NCBI RefSeq assembly: GCF_013409255.1
Contig: NZ_JACCAS010000002.1
Location: 806,001-870,000, forward strand
DNA from: Paraburkholderia bryophila
Lineage (GTDB): Bacteria > Pseudomonadota > Gammaproteobacteria > Burkholderiales > Burkholderiaceae
Length of the DNA: 64,000 nucleotides
Reading direction: 5' to 3'
Every line of letters starts with the position of its first letter. Position 1 is the first letter of the stretch. Under the pieces are notes generated by a model. That model had not been told where the DNA came from. It searched no databases and saw only the letters and a list, made by a program, of their open reading frames with translations. Positions 25,980 through 34,981 of this stretch are shown one piece after another. A program made the position numbers and the translations under genes.

Positions 25980-27389
25980 TCAGTCGACCATCCACGTATC
26001 TTTAGTGCCGCCTCCCTGCGACGAATTGACGACCAGCGAGCCCTCCTGCAACGCGACCCGCGTGAGGCCGCCGGCGACCATGTTGACGGTCTTGCCGGAC
26101 AGCACGAACGGCCGCAAGTCGATATGGCGCGGCGCAATACCGGCTTCGACAAAGGTCGGACACGCGGACAGCGCGAGCGTGGGCTGCGCGATATAACCCG
26201 CCGGCCGCGCGATCAGCCGCTCGCGGAACGACTCGATTTCGGCTTTCGTCGAGGCCGGGCCAACCAGCATCCCGTAGCCGCCCGCACCGTGCACTTCCTT
26301 GACCACCAACTCGGACAGATGCGCGAGCGTGTACGCCAGATCGTCGGGCTTGCGGCACTGAAACGTGGGGACGTTGTTGAGGATCGGCTTTTCGCCGAGA
26401 TAAAACTCGATCATTTCCGGCACGTACGGATAGATCGATTTGTCGTCGGCGATACCGGTGCCCATCGCATTCGCAAGCGCGACGCGGCCCGCGCGATACG
26501 CGGTCAGCAAACCCGGCACGCCCAGCGCCGAATCGTTGCGGAACGCGAGCGGATCGAGAAAGTCGTCGTCGACACGGCGATAGATCACGTCGACGCGTTT
26601 CGGCCCCTGCGTGGTGCGCATGAACACGTAGTTGTCGTCGACGAAGAGGTCTTTACCTTCCACCAGTTCCACGCCCATCTGCTGCGCGAGGAAGGTGTGC
26701 TCGAAGTACGCCGAGTTGTACATGCCCGGCGTGAGCACCACCACGACCGGATCGTCGACGCCTTCCGGCGCCACCGAGCGCAACGTATCGAGCAACAGAT
26801 CCGGGTAATGCGCGACCGGCGCAATGCGGTTCTGCACGAACAGTTCGGGGAACAGCCGCATCATCATCTTGCGGTTTTCGAGCATGTAGGAGACGCCCGA
26901 CGGCACGCGCAGATTATCTTCGAGCACGTAGAACTCGCCCTCGTCGCCCGCGCGCACTACGTCGACACCGGCAATATGCGCGTAAACACCGAGCGGCACA
27001 TTCACGCCCTGCATCTCGGGACGATATTGTGCGTTGGTATAGACCTGCTCGGCCGGCACGATACCGGCGCGCACGATGTTGCGATCGTGATAGACGTCGT
27101 GGATAAACAGGTTGAGCGCCTGCACGCGCTGGCGCAAACCGGCTTCCAGCGTTTGCCATTCGCCGCGCGGAATGATGCGCGGAATCAGGTCGAAAGGGAT
27201 CAGCCGCTCGGTGCCGGACAGGTCGCCGTTCACCGCGAAGGTGATACCGACCCGGCGAAACAGCAGGTCGGCTTCCGCACGCTTGCGTGCGATCGCCTCG
27301 TTGCCCTGCTTCACCAGCCACCGCTCAAAGCGCGCGTAGTGTGGCCGCACGGCATCGTCATGATGACGCATCTCGTCATAGCATCGCAT
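25980..27389 (-). CDS. Circularly permuted type 2 ATP-grasp protein
   Basis: Predicted ATP-dependent carboxylate-amine ligase of 469 residues. The sequence matches the circularly permuted ATP-grasp family (old DUF404/407): RVGITFAVNGDLSGTERLIPFDLIPRII in the N-terminal third, GEFYVLEDNLRVPSGVSYMLENR, DVIYRRVDDDFLDPL, and VVKEVHGAGGYGMLVGP followed by RPFVLSG. It probably joins an amino acid or peptide to a carboxylate. It is the first gene of the Anbu cluster; 214 bases without a gene separate it from the alpha-E gene. I use the ATG at 27389; a start 25 codons upstream is possible. Confidence 0.88.
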   Translation of the reverse strand: MRCYDEMRHHDDAVRPHYARFERWLVKQGNEAIARKRAEADLLFRRVGITFAVNGDLSGTERLIPFDLIPRIIPRGEWQTLEAGLRQRVQALNLFIHDVYHDRNIVRAGIVPAEQVYTNAQYRPEMQGVNVPLGVYAHIAGVDVVRAGDEGEFYVLEDNLRVPSGVSYMLENRKMMMRLFPELFVQNRIAPVAHYPDLLLDTLRSVAPEGVDDPVVVVLTPGMYNSAYFEHTFLAQQMGVELVEGKDLFVDDNYVFMRTTQGPKRVDVIYRRVDDDFLDPLAFRNDSALGVPGLLTAYRAGRVALANAMGTGIADDKSIYPYVPEMIEFYLGEKPILNNVPTFQCRKPDDLAYTLAHLSELVVKEVHGAGGYGMLVGPASTKAEIESFRERLIARPAGYIAQPTLALSACPTFVEAGIAPRHIDLRPFVLSGKTVNMVAGGLTRVALQEGSLVVNSSQGGGTKDTWMVD

Positions 27390-27776
27390 GTCACGCCCCG
27401 CTCTTGTTGTCGGATAGAAGGCGAATGCGCTGCGCATTCGGTGTTTCGACAATCGATCAAGCAAGCGCTATGCCATTCAGCTTTTCGCGTGCGAAACGAC
27501 GACACGTGCACGCTAACAGCGCATCCCGGCCGGCATGGCGTCGCTGCCATCGTACTGCGGTGGCCCATGATGCGCTAGTACGGTGCACCCGCAGCAACAC
27601 GGTGCGTAGCCGGCGCGATTCGCGAACCGTAACGGACGCCCCAAAAAAAATCCCCATGGGTTCGCACCCACGGGGATTCGGACAACTTGCACTGCGGAAC
27701 GGCTCAAGCGCTAACGATAGTTAAACCCGCATTGTTAAACCATGGAAGGCTCAACTCGCCAACGCATGAAACACGC
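27390..27776. other. Intergenic region between HU-like gene and Anbu cluster
   Basis: A 387-base region with no convincing gene. It contains the HU-like gene terminator (27643-27678) and, toward 27390, the likely promoter of the Anbu cluster. No operator symmetry was recognised. Confidence 0.4.
27643..27678 (-). terminator. Terminator of the HU-like gene
   Basis: Stem AATCCCC/GGGGATT (27649-27655 with 27672-27678) plus inner TGGGT/ACCCA, followed on the minus strand by eight T. It lies about 100 bases past the HU-like stop. Confidence 0.85.
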
Positions 27777-28229
27777 TCAGCCTGCAGCAGCGTCTTTCAG
27801 CTTCTTCAGCGGACGTGCCTTGATGCGCACGCTAGCCGGCTTGGCCGGGAACCAGCGCTCTTCGCCCGAGAACGGGTCTTTGCCGAAGCGCTTCTTCTTC
27901 GCCGGCACAGCTTGCACGACGATCTTCAGAAGACCCGACAGCGTGAATTCACCAGCGCCCTTCTTGTGCACTGCGCCGAGGATCGTGTCTTCGAGCGCGG
28001 CCAGCACGGCCTTGGCAGTCTTCGGTTCCACCGCGGCGCGTTCAGCGACGTGTGCAGCCAGCGAGGCCTTCGTGAAGGTGTCCTTGATCGGCGACGGAGC
28101 GCTGGACGCCTTCACGGCGACCTTCTTAGCTGCGACGGCTTTCTTCGCAGGAACTTTCTTTGCAGCAACCTTCTTGGCGGGTACCGGGGCAGCAGCCTTC
28201 TTGGCCACCTTTTTTGCGGAAGTCGGCAT
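27777..28229 (-). CDS. HU-like DNA-binding protein with Lys/Ala-rich N-terminal extension
   Basis: Nucleoid protein of 150 residues. Residues 1-45 are a Lys/Ala/Pro tail with repeats of the AAKKV type, like histone H1. The rest is an HU/IHF-like domain: DTFTKASLAAHVAERAAVEPKTAKAVLAALEDTI, then GAGEFTLSGLLKIVV and FPAKPASVRIKARPLKKLKDA. The DNA-binding arm is shorter than in HU. AGGAG precedes the ATG at 28229. Related proteins are common in Burkholderiaceae. It likely compacts DNA together with the H-NS-like protein at 3353. Confidence 0.86.
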   Translation of the reverse strand: MPTSAKKVAKKAAAPVPAKKVAAKKVPAKKAVAAKKVAVKASSAPSPIKDTFTKASLAAHVAERAAVEPKTAKAVLAALEDTILGAVHKKGAGEFTLSGLLKIVVQAVPAKKKRFGKDPFSGEERWFPAKPASVRIKARPLKKLKDAAAG

Positions 28230-28566
28230 GTTTCTCCTACCTGTTGTGGTCAGTGAATAGCACGAAGCGCACACGGTATGTGCACGCTTCAACGCCGGAT
28301 TCTACAAGCGCTAATACGATTTGCGCGACTCTTTTGTGTATAACGCCCAAGGTTTGTTGCGCGGCGCAGACTGCGAAACGCGTTTTGATGCTTGTTTTAG
28401 CGGGTAAACGTGCGTCGGCGGGGTCGACAACACCAACTCGTAACGCACGTTACAAGCCGTTTCGATGCATGCATAACGGCACATTTCGCGTCGGCCGGGT
28501 TGCGGCCAAGTGTCAATCCGGCGCGGCAGAACGGCAAAAGATAGCTAACAGAAGCGCTCGTTACGC

Positions 28567-28618
28567 CGGCGCGTTACACCGGCGCGTTACACCGGCGCGT
28601 TACACCGGCGCGTTACAT
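28567..28618. repeat. 13-bp tandem repeat, four copies
   Basis: The unit CGGCGCGTTACAC occurs four times head-to-tail; the last copy differs at its final base or two. A degenerate copy may precede it. It lies between two transcription units, just before a terminator. Confidence 0.9.
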
Positions 28619-28632
28619 CGGGTCACGCAGCG

Positions 28633-28674
28633 GAAAAAACACGCCCCCGGCAGCGAAATACGCTGCAGGGGGCG
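28633..28674 (-). terminator. Terminator of the 5'-nucleotidase/Sel1 operon
   Basis: A long GC stem (28642-28655 with 28661-28674, one mismatch) with a five-base loop, followed on the minus strand by a T-rich tail (28633-28640). It lies about 50 bases past the Sel1 gene. Confidence 0.88.
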
Positions 28675-28722
28675 GCTAAATTTGATCTGCGACAGAAAAT
28701 CGCAGACGGTTTCGACGCGCGA

Positions 28723-29478
28723 TTACTGCCGGCTGACGTGTTTCAGATCGTGCTCGCTTTCCTTCACATGCGCCCAGTATTCGTCGTCGTTGCGGGCCAT
28801 GCCGAGTTCGCCGTTGCGATACGCGATCGCCAGCGCGAGGTTGGCTTCGGGTAACTCCGCATTGGCTGCGCGCGTCAGCCATTGCAGCGCTAACGCGTCG
28901 TCGTGCGGCAGCGTCGTGCCGAAGCGATACTCGTTGGCGAGCTGGAATTGCGCGAGCGGCAGACCGGCTTGCGCCGCCCGCGTCAGCCAATGAATCGCCA
29001 ACGCGTTGTCACGCGCGATGCCGTAGCCGTTGCGGTAAAGCGTCGCGAGATCGTAGGCGGCCTGGGCGTCGACCGGCTCACGCAACGCCGCCGGCGCGAG
29101 CCAACGACGGCTTTCCGCGTAGTCCGGCGCGATGCCGGGCAAGCCGCGCAGCAGCAGGCGACCGAGCGTGGCTTGCGCGCCCGGCGCGCCGTCGAGCGCA
29201 AGTTGCCGATACAACTCGACGCCTTCGCGGCGTTCGTCGAGTTGCGCCGAACTCACCAGCACGTCGGCCAACGCCTCGCGCGCCGCCGTATTGCCGAACG
29301 CCGCCGTCAGCCGCAGCCGCCACACCGGCGAAGCCGCATGCGTGGAGCTGCCCTGCATCTGCCAGTCGTCGATCTGCGCGTTGGACACGTGGGTCGCCGC
29401 CACCGTCGCGAGCGTGCCGGCGCCAATCGCGACAGCGGCGACGGCCGCCGCCAGCGTCAAGGAAAAACGCGTTTTCAT
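28723..29478 (-). CDS. Exported Sel1-like repeat protein
   Basis: A 251-residue protein with an N-terminal signal or membrane anchor (about 6-28) and Sel1-type helical repeats. Repeats are visible as DAQAAYDLATLYRNGYGIARDNALAIHWLTRAAQAG, LAQFQLANEYRFGTTLPHDDALALQWLTRAANAE, and a last partial unit ending in ESEHDLKHVSRQ. Such repeats bind other proteins. The ATG overlaps the stop of the 5'-nucleotidase gene (ATGA), so the two are coupled. Role unknown. Confidence 0.85.
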   Translation of the reverse strand: MKTRFSLTLAAAVAAVAIGAGTLATVAATHVSNAQIDDWQMQGSSTHAASPVWRLRLTAAFGNTAAREALADVLVSSAQLDERREGVELYRQLALDGAPGAQATLGRLLLRGLPGIAPDYAESRRWLAPAALREPVDAQAAYDLATLYRNGYGIARDNALAIHWLTRAAQAGLPLAQFQLANEYRFGTTLPHDDALALQWLTRAANAELPEANLALAIAYRNGELGMARNDDEYWAHVKESEHDLKHVSRQ

Positions 29479-31568
29479 TGGTTGAGGTTCACCGAGTAGA
29501 CCGCGAGTCCCTTGCCGGTGCCGTCGTCGGCCTGGACCTGCGCGACGTTGGTAATGCCGTTGGCCTGGGCGAGCGCCACCAGATTCGGCGCCGCCTTGAA
29601 CGTCACCGGGCCGGCGGTCGCGATCTTCGTGAAGCGCCAGATCCGATCGCTGCCGTTGCTCGCCGCCTTGATGGCCTGCACCTTCTTGATGTACGCGATC
29701 AGCACGTCGCGGCTCGCATCCGGCGACGCGTAAATCGTCTTGCTGCCGTCGAGGCCCGGAAAATTGCCGCCGCCGCTCGCGCGATAGTTATTGGTCGCGA
29801 CGATAAACGACTGCGTGTCCGAGATCGCGGCACCCTGATATTTCAGGTTGCGGATCCGGCTGCCCACCGCTTGCGTCACATCGATCTCGTAGCTGAAATC
29901 CTTCGACGTGATCATGTCGAAGTTGTAGCCCGGATAGTTGCTGACCAACGCCTGCGCCGCCGTGTTGGCCGGATCGATCTTGTTGAAGCGCTGGGCGGCG
30001 GTTTCGAGCCACGCCTTCAGACCGGCGCCCGTCACCTTCACCGCGTAGATCGTGTTCGGGTACAGATAAAGATCGGCGGCGTTGTTGATCGCCACGTTGC
30101 CTTGCGCGACGTCGGTGAAATCGTTGCCGCCGCCAAAGCCGCTCTTGAACGGCGCGCTCACCGACAGCACCGGAATACCTGCATATTGCGGGAGATTCGC
30201 ACTGATGTAGTCCTGCGTGTACGCGGCCTGCGCCTGGTTGACGATCTCGATGGCCGACACGTCGCCCACGTCGGCGAAGTAGGTGGTCATGCGGAAATCG
30301 GTCGCGCCGATCGGCGTTTTCACATAGTTGATGGTGGCCGCGTGTTCCGCCGCGATCGCCTGCGAGATCGACGGATCGACCGCGACGTAGCTGTTATCCG
30401 CGTTCTGGATCGAGCGCGCTTCCGCGGTGCTCGAATTCCGATCCACGGTCCACGTGCCGTTCGTATAGTTCAGCGCGAGCTTGATGACGCCGAGATGCTT
30501 GCCCCAGAAATTCGCCATCACGGTCGGCACGCCGTTGACGGTGCCCTTCACCTTGTCGACGCCCGGCAGATTGAACTGCGAGACCGTGCTGTTCTTGTCG
30601 GGGAACACCTGGTGCGAATGGCCGATCAGCATCGCGTCGATGCCCGGCACTTTCGACAGATAGTAGCTGCCGTTTTCCATCGACGGCGAATAGGTCGAGT
30701 TGTCGAGCCCGCCGTGCGACATCGCGACAATGATCTGCGCGCCCTTCGCCTTCATTTCCGGCACGTACTTCGACGCGCTTTCCACGAGGCCTTGCGTGTA
30801 AACGTTGCCATCGAGCCAGCGTTTGTCCCACGCCATGATCGCGGGCGGCGTGAAGCCGATCACGCCGATCTTCACCGGCGCGCTGACGGTTTTGCCGTCG
30901 GGCGTTTTCGCGGTCAGCGTGCGCTCGAGAATCGTGTACGGCTTGAAGATCGGCTGCTGCGATTTCGCGCCGAGCACGTTGGAGAGCACCAGCGGAAATT
31001 GCGGTCCCGCGCAACTCGGCTGCGACGCCACCGGGCTCATGTTCGGCACGTCGAAGGTATTGCCGGTGACCTGCGCGAGGAACGGCAGGCCGTAGTTGAA
31101 TTCGTGATTGCCGATCGTGCCCGCGTCGTACTTCAGCAGGTTCATCACCTTGTAGACGCCGAGCGTGGTCTTGCAATCGACCGGCGCGACCTGCGCCTGA
31201 TAATCCGCGAGCGCGGTGCCCTGGATCGTGTCGCCGTCGTCGAGCAACATGGTATTCGGGAATTCCTTACGCGCCGCGGCGATCAGCGTCGCCGTGCGCT
31301 CGAGACCGAGCGACTTGTCCTCGGCCAGCTTGTAGTAGTCGTAGCTGAGCAGATTGGTGTGGATGTCGGTCGTTTCGAGCAACGCGAGCGTCGCGGTCGT
31401 GCCGTTCGCCACCGCGGCTTGCGGCGGCGCGGCGTCGAGATTGCTGCCGCACGCGCTCAAACCGATCGCGCTCAATGCGCTGACAGCGCCCCATGCACGT
31501 AATGCACCCCACGTGCCCACTGTGCCGCGCGTACGCAGCCCTTGTCCTGCCGTCGACTTCACTCGCAT
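29475..31568 (-). CDS. 5'-nucleotidase / 2',3'-cyclic nucleotide phosphodiesterase lipoprotein
   Basis: Cell-envelope enzyme that removes phosphate from nucleotides, 697 residues. A lipobox LSAC places the lipidated Cys at residue 40. The metallophosphatase domain has TTDIHTN (D68, H70), DDGDTIQG, GNHEFNYG, MSHGGLDN and GHSHQVFP. The C-terminal 5'-nucleotidase domain follows, with GFGGGNDFTDV and NYRASGGGNFPG. Length and order match the CpdB/UshA family, with the CpdB type more likely. It heads a two-gene operon with the Sel1 protein. Confidence 0.9.
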   Translation of the reverse strand: MRVKSTAGQGLRTRGTVGTWGALRAWGAVSALSAIGLSACGSNLDAAPPQAAVANGTTATLALLETTDIHTNLLSYDYYKLAEDKSLGLERTATLIAAARKEFPNTMLLDDGDTIQGTALADYQAQVAPVDCKTTLGVYKVMNLLKYDAGTIGNHEFNYGLPFLAQVTGNTFDVPNMSPVASQPSCAGPQFPLVLSNVLGAKSQQPIFKPYTILERTLTAKTPDGKTVSAPVKIGVIGFTPPAIMAWDKRWLDGNVYTQGLVESASKYVPEMKAKGAQIIVAMSHGGLDNSTYSPSMENGSYYLSKVPGIDAMLIGHSHQVFPDKNSTVSQFNLPGVDKVKGTVNGVPTVMANFWGKHLGVIKLALNYTNGTWTVDRNSSTAEARSIQNADNSYVAVDPSISQAIAAEHAATINYVKTPIGATDFRMTTYFADVGDVSAIEIVNQAQAAYTQDYISANLPQYAGIPVLSVSAPFKSGFGGGNDFTDVAQGNVAINNAADLYLYPNTIYAVKVTGAGLKAWLETAAQRFNKIDPANTAAQALVSNYPGYNFDMITSKDFSYEIDVTQAVGSRIRNLKYQGAAISDTQSFIVATNNYRASGGGNFPGLDGSKTIYASPDASRDVLIAYIKKVQAIKAASNGSDRIWRFTKIATAGPVTFKAAPNLVALAQANGITNVAQVQADDGTGKGLAVYSVNLNQ

Positions 31569-31725
31569 CCTTACTGCCCTCCGGTTTGTTGTGTTGTTGT
31601 GCCGGGCTGTGAGACCGGCTTTTCATTACAAACAATTACAGAGGCGTCAGCGTAAGGCCGCTTTGTGACACTGATTTGTATGGTTTTAGATAGGTTTAAG
31701 TAATGTTCAAGTTAGCGTGATCGTG

Positions 31726-33204
31726 TTATCGCGCGAGACGCGGTAACGCTGTCGCGAGCTTCGTGAGCGCGGCGTCGATGTGGTCGACCGCAATGCTGCC
31801 GTAGCCGAAGATCAGCCCCGCCTGCGGCTTCACGCGCAAATAAAATGGCGCGAGCCCGTACACGCCGACCGAGACGTCACGCGCCGCGCTGATCACGGCG
31901 TCTTCCGTCAGCGGTGCTTTGAGACGCGCCGCCATGTGAATGCCGGCCGTCGGCACGATCGGCTCGAACCAGCGCGCGAGGTCGCCGTGCAGGTGATCGA
32001 GCAGCATCGCGCGACGCGCGGCGTAGGCCTTGTGTGTGCGCCGCAGATGCTTGGCGAAATCGCCGTTAAGCATGAACGTCGCGAGCGCGGTTTGCGTGAG
32101 CGTGCAGCCGTGTCCGTCGACGATCTGACGTGCTTTGAGCAGCGCCCCGTAGAGCGACGCGGGCGGCACCACATACCCCACGCGCAGCTCCGGGAAGATC
32201 GTCTTCGAAAACGTCCCCACATAGGCGACCAGTCCCGCGCGATCGAGGCTTTTCAGCGGCTCCATTGGCCGGCCTTCGAAACGGTACTCGCAGTCGTAGT
32301 CGTCCTCGATAATCACCGCGCCGCGCTTTTGCGCCCACTCGAGCAACTCGACGCGGCGCTCCAGACTCATCGGCATACCGAGCGGAAACTGGTGCGAGGG
32401 CGTCACGTAGACGAGCTTCGCCTTATCCGGCAGCTTGCTGACGATCAGGCCTTCGCGGTCCACCGGCACCGGCACGACGCGCGCGCCGGTCGCCTTGAAG
32501 CAGGCATGCGCCGGCGGATAAGCGGGGTCTTCGAGCGCCACGATTTCGCCCGGCCCCAGCATGATGCGCGCGATCAGGTCGAGCGCGTGCTGCGCGCCTT
32601 GCGTGACGATCACGTCCTCCCAATTGCTCGACACCGCGCGGTTGAACGCGAGGTAGCGCGAGATCGCAAGGCGCAACGCCTGCTCGCCAGCGGGCTCGCG
32701 ATAGGTGCCGGGACTGCGCGCCTGCGACCGCAACGCGTGGTTCACGCAGCGGCGCCAGACGTCGAAGGGGAACAGCGTCTTGTCGGTCGCGCCGCCGATG
32801 AAATCGTGCGGCGACGGCACCGTAGGCCGCGGCAACGGCAAGCTCTGCGGCATCGCCTCCCACAGCGGCCGGGCGCGCGCGGCAGTCCTGGCGCCGGCTT
32901 TCGTGCGCTCGCGGGCCGCTTCCACATCGCGTGCCTGCGCGGAGCGCGCCACCGGCAAACGTTCGAGACCGTCGGCGACGAAGGTGCCCGAGCCGGCGCG
33001 GGCGCTTAGATAGCCTTCGGCAAGCAGCCGCTCGAACACATCGAGCGTTGTCTTGCGCGACACACCCAGTTGCGTGGCGAGATCGCGCGTGGAGGGCAAG
33101 CGCGTGCCGCCACCGAGACGGCCTTCGAGAATACCCGCGCGCAACTGGCGATAAATCTGTCCGGACAGGTCGTGATGTCCCTCGACGACGATATGAATGT
33201 CCAT
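31726..33204 (-). CDS. MocR/PdxR-type regulator (GntR domain plus aminotransferase fold)
   Basis: Transcription regulator of 492 residues. The N-terminus is a GntR winged helix (residues ~14-76, PSTRDLATQLGVSRKTTLDVFERL). The rest is a class I aminotransferase fold that binds PLP or a PLP-amino acid adduct. The PLP lysine is K334 in TFSKTIFPELRVGY; YDCEYRF and DPAYP are also present. Members control vitamin B6, GABA, taurine or other amine pathways. The genes beside it do not show which one. It is followed by the nucleotidase operon on the same strand. Confidence 0.9.
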   Translation of the reverse strand: MDIHIVVEGHHDLSGQIYRQLRAGILEGRLGGGTRLPSTRDLATQLGVSRKTTLDVFERLLAEGYLSARAGSGTFVADGLERLPVARSAQARDVEAARERTKAGARTAARARPLWEAMPQSLPLPRPTVPSPHDFIGGATDKTLFPFDVWRRCVNHALRSQARSPGTYREPAGEQALRLAISRYLAFNRAVSSNWEDVIVTQGAQHALDLIARIMLGPGEIVALEDPAYPPAHACFKATGARVVPVPVDREGLIVSKLPDKAKLVYVTPSHQFPLGMPMSLERRVELLEWAQKRGAVIIEDDYDCEYRFEGRPMEPLKSLDRAGLVAYVGTFSKTIFPELRVGYVVPPASLYGALLKARQIVDGHGCTLTQTALATFMLNGDFAKHLRRTHKAYAARRAMLLDHLHGDLARWFEPIVPTAGIHMAARLKAPLTEDAVISAARDVSVGVYGLAPFYLRVKPQAGLIFGYGSIAVDHIDAALTKLATALPRLAR

Positions 33205-33342
33205 CCGATTGGTTACCTTGAAGATCCGGCAAAGGGTGATGTCGAGTGACCATTGACGGCCGTAAGCTTACCTCCGCCGTCGCCTGCGAAGCGCGGACAT
33301 CACCGATAAGGACCGTTTCATCCGGGCGCGGCCTGAAAAGCA

Positions 33343-33377
33343 AAATGGCACGCCTTGCTAGGCAAGGCGTGCCATTT
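33343..33377 (-). terminator. Terminator of the POT transporter gene
   Basis: A perfect 16-bp stem (33343-33358 with 33362-33377) with a three-base loop; the minus strand continues with GCTTTTC. It lies about 60 bases past the transporter stop. Confidence 0.88.
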
Positions 33378-33439
33378 CTCTATCGAGCTTTTACGTCGGT
33401 ACCAAGGCGCTTTCGCGCCATGCGCCACGCTCGTGCGAA

Positions 33440-34981
33440 TTACTCCGCCACCGCGCCGCTCATCGCCGCATTCTGGCGAGCGTCCGCGCGCGCTTCGTCG
33501 GTGCAACGCTGATGTTCGCGCGACAGCTTGCGCATCAGCGGCAACAGCAGCACCGCCACCAGCGCGCCCGCCGCCGCGAGCCAGCCGAGGCCGGTAAACA
33601 GCTTGGTGTAGAGCGGCAACGATTCGAGCGGGTCCAGATTGCCGGCCGGCATCTGCGCGAAATTCGCCACCACGCTACCCAGATACTGCGATACGCCGGT
33701 CGCCACGAAGTAAGCGCCCATCATGAAGCCGCTCATCCGTGCCGGCACGTAGCGCGCGATCATCGCGAGGCCGAGGCCGCTCACCAGCAGTTCGCCGAGC
33801 GAATACAACCCGTAGCCGCCCACCATGAACCACGACGACACCCGGCCGTTCACCGCGTAGTTACCGCTCGCCGCATAGACGAAGAAACCGGCCGCCACCA
33901 CGGCGAAACCAAATGCGTACTTCACCGCGACCGGCACGTCCTTGCCGTTCTTCGCGAGCTTCGTATAGAGCAGCGCGAGCAGCGGGCTCAGCAACATGAT
34001 CCAGATCGGATTGAGCGCCTGGAACTGCGCGGCGCTCCACGTGAACCACGTCTGGCCGAACAGAATGAAACGCGGATCGACGTTGCGCAGCGCGAACAGC
34101 GTGAGCGAGGTCGACATCTGCACGTAGAACACGAAGAACAGAATCACCTGGGCCGTGAGAATCAGTGCGGCCAGCAGACCCGAGCGCTCCGAGCGTTCGC
34201 ACTTCAGCAGCATGTAGCCGAAGATCGCCAGAATCGCGATGCCCGCCGTGTACACGCACGCCACCGCGATCGCCTTGTGCTGCAGCACGAACATCGTCAC
34301 CGTGCCGAGCACGATGCCGCCCAGCGCCACCGCGGCGACGCGCTTCCAGCGCACCGGTTCGGCGTCCGGCGCCGAACCGATATGCGCAAGCGTGCGGAAC
34401 ATGATGAAGTAATTCAGCATCGACAGCAGCATGCCGGCGCAGCAGACCGCGAACGCCGTGTGCCAGCCCCAATGGTCCTTGATCCACGGCGTGGCGAGCA
34501 TCGACACCGTCGAGCCGATGTTGACCGCCATGTAGTAGATCGTGAATGCGCTGTCGATGCGCGCGTCGTCGCCTTCGTAAATGCGGCGCACGAGGTTCGC
34601 GGCGTTCGCCTTGAAGAGTCCGTTGCCCACCACGATCACGCCGAGCGACGCGAACATGTACGACAGTTGCTCGTTCGGCATCGCCAGCATGAAATAGCCG
34701 GCCGACAGCACGCCGGCGCCGAAGATCATCGTGCGGCGCGCGCCGAGAATCTTGTCGCCGATCCAGCCGCCGATCGACGGCGCCGCGTACACCAGCGCCG
34801 TAAACGCGCCCCACGTGAGCGTGGCGTGGCTGTCGGTGAAGCCCAGCTTGTCGATCATGAACAGCACCAGCAGTGCGGCCATGCCGTAGTAGCCGAAGCG
34901 CTCCCACAGTTCGATCAGAAAGACCGTCGAAAACGAACGGGTCTGCGAGACGCGTGCGCCGGGCGGATTGGATGAAATCAT
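33440..34981 (-). CDS. Proton-coupled oligopeptide (POT/PTR) transporter
   Basis: Inner-membrane di/tripeptide:proton symporter of 513 residues with about 14 membrane segments. The family motif ELWERFGYYGMAALLVLFM (ExxERFxYY) is at the N-terminus, followed by WGAFTALVYAAPSIGGWIGDKILGARRT. NLVRRIYEGDDARIDSAFTIYYMAVNIGS contains the second PTR signature region. I choose the ATG at 34981 because AGAGG lies seven bases upstream; a TTG six codons further up is open but lies over that site. DtpA/DtpB are the nearest known types. Single gene with its own terminator. Confidence 0.92.
   Translation of the reverse strand: MISSNPPGARVSQTRSFSTVFLIELWERFGYYGMAALLVLFMIDKLGFTDSHATLTWGAFTALVYAAPSIGGWIGDKILGARRTMIFGAGVLSAGYFMLAMPNEQLSYMFASLGVIVVGNGLFKANAANLVRRIYEGDDARIDSAFTIYYMAVNIGSTVSMLATPWIKDHWGWHTAFAVCCAGMLLSMLNYFIMFRTLAHIGSAPDAEPVRWKRVAAVALGGIVLGTVTMFVLQHKAIAVACVYTAGIAILAIFGYMLLKCERSERSGLLAALILTAQVILFFVFYVQMSTSLTLFALRNVDPRFILFGQTWFTWSAAQFQALNPIWIMLLSPLLALLYTKLAKNGKDVPVAVKYAFGFAVVAAGFFVYAASGNYAVNGRVSSWFMVGGYGLYSLGELLVSGLGLAMIARYVPARMSGFMMGAYFVATGVSQYLGSVVANFAQMPAGNLDPLESLPLYTKLFTGLGWLAAAGALVAVLLLPLMRKLSREHQRCTDEARADARQNAAMSGAVAE

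Larger units (their letters stand above)
28230..28722. other. Intergenic region with tandem repeat and terminator
   Basis: No gene seen. It holds the promoter side of the HU-like gene, a 13-bp tandem repeat (28567-28618) and the terminator of the Sel1 gene (28633-28674). Confidence 0.5.

Noticed and set aside
25965..27578. 537-codon plus-strand frame opposite the ATP-grasp gene
   Set aside because: Shadow of the GC-rich minus-strand gene, no family features.
28567..28618. Possible CRISPR
   Set aside because: Units are 13 bp and directly adjacent without spacers; no cas genes.
29478..31502. 674-codon frame on the plus strand opposite the 5'-nucleotidase
   Set aside because: Arg/His/Val-rich shadow; the minus strand has a full metallophosphatase with lipobox and motifs.
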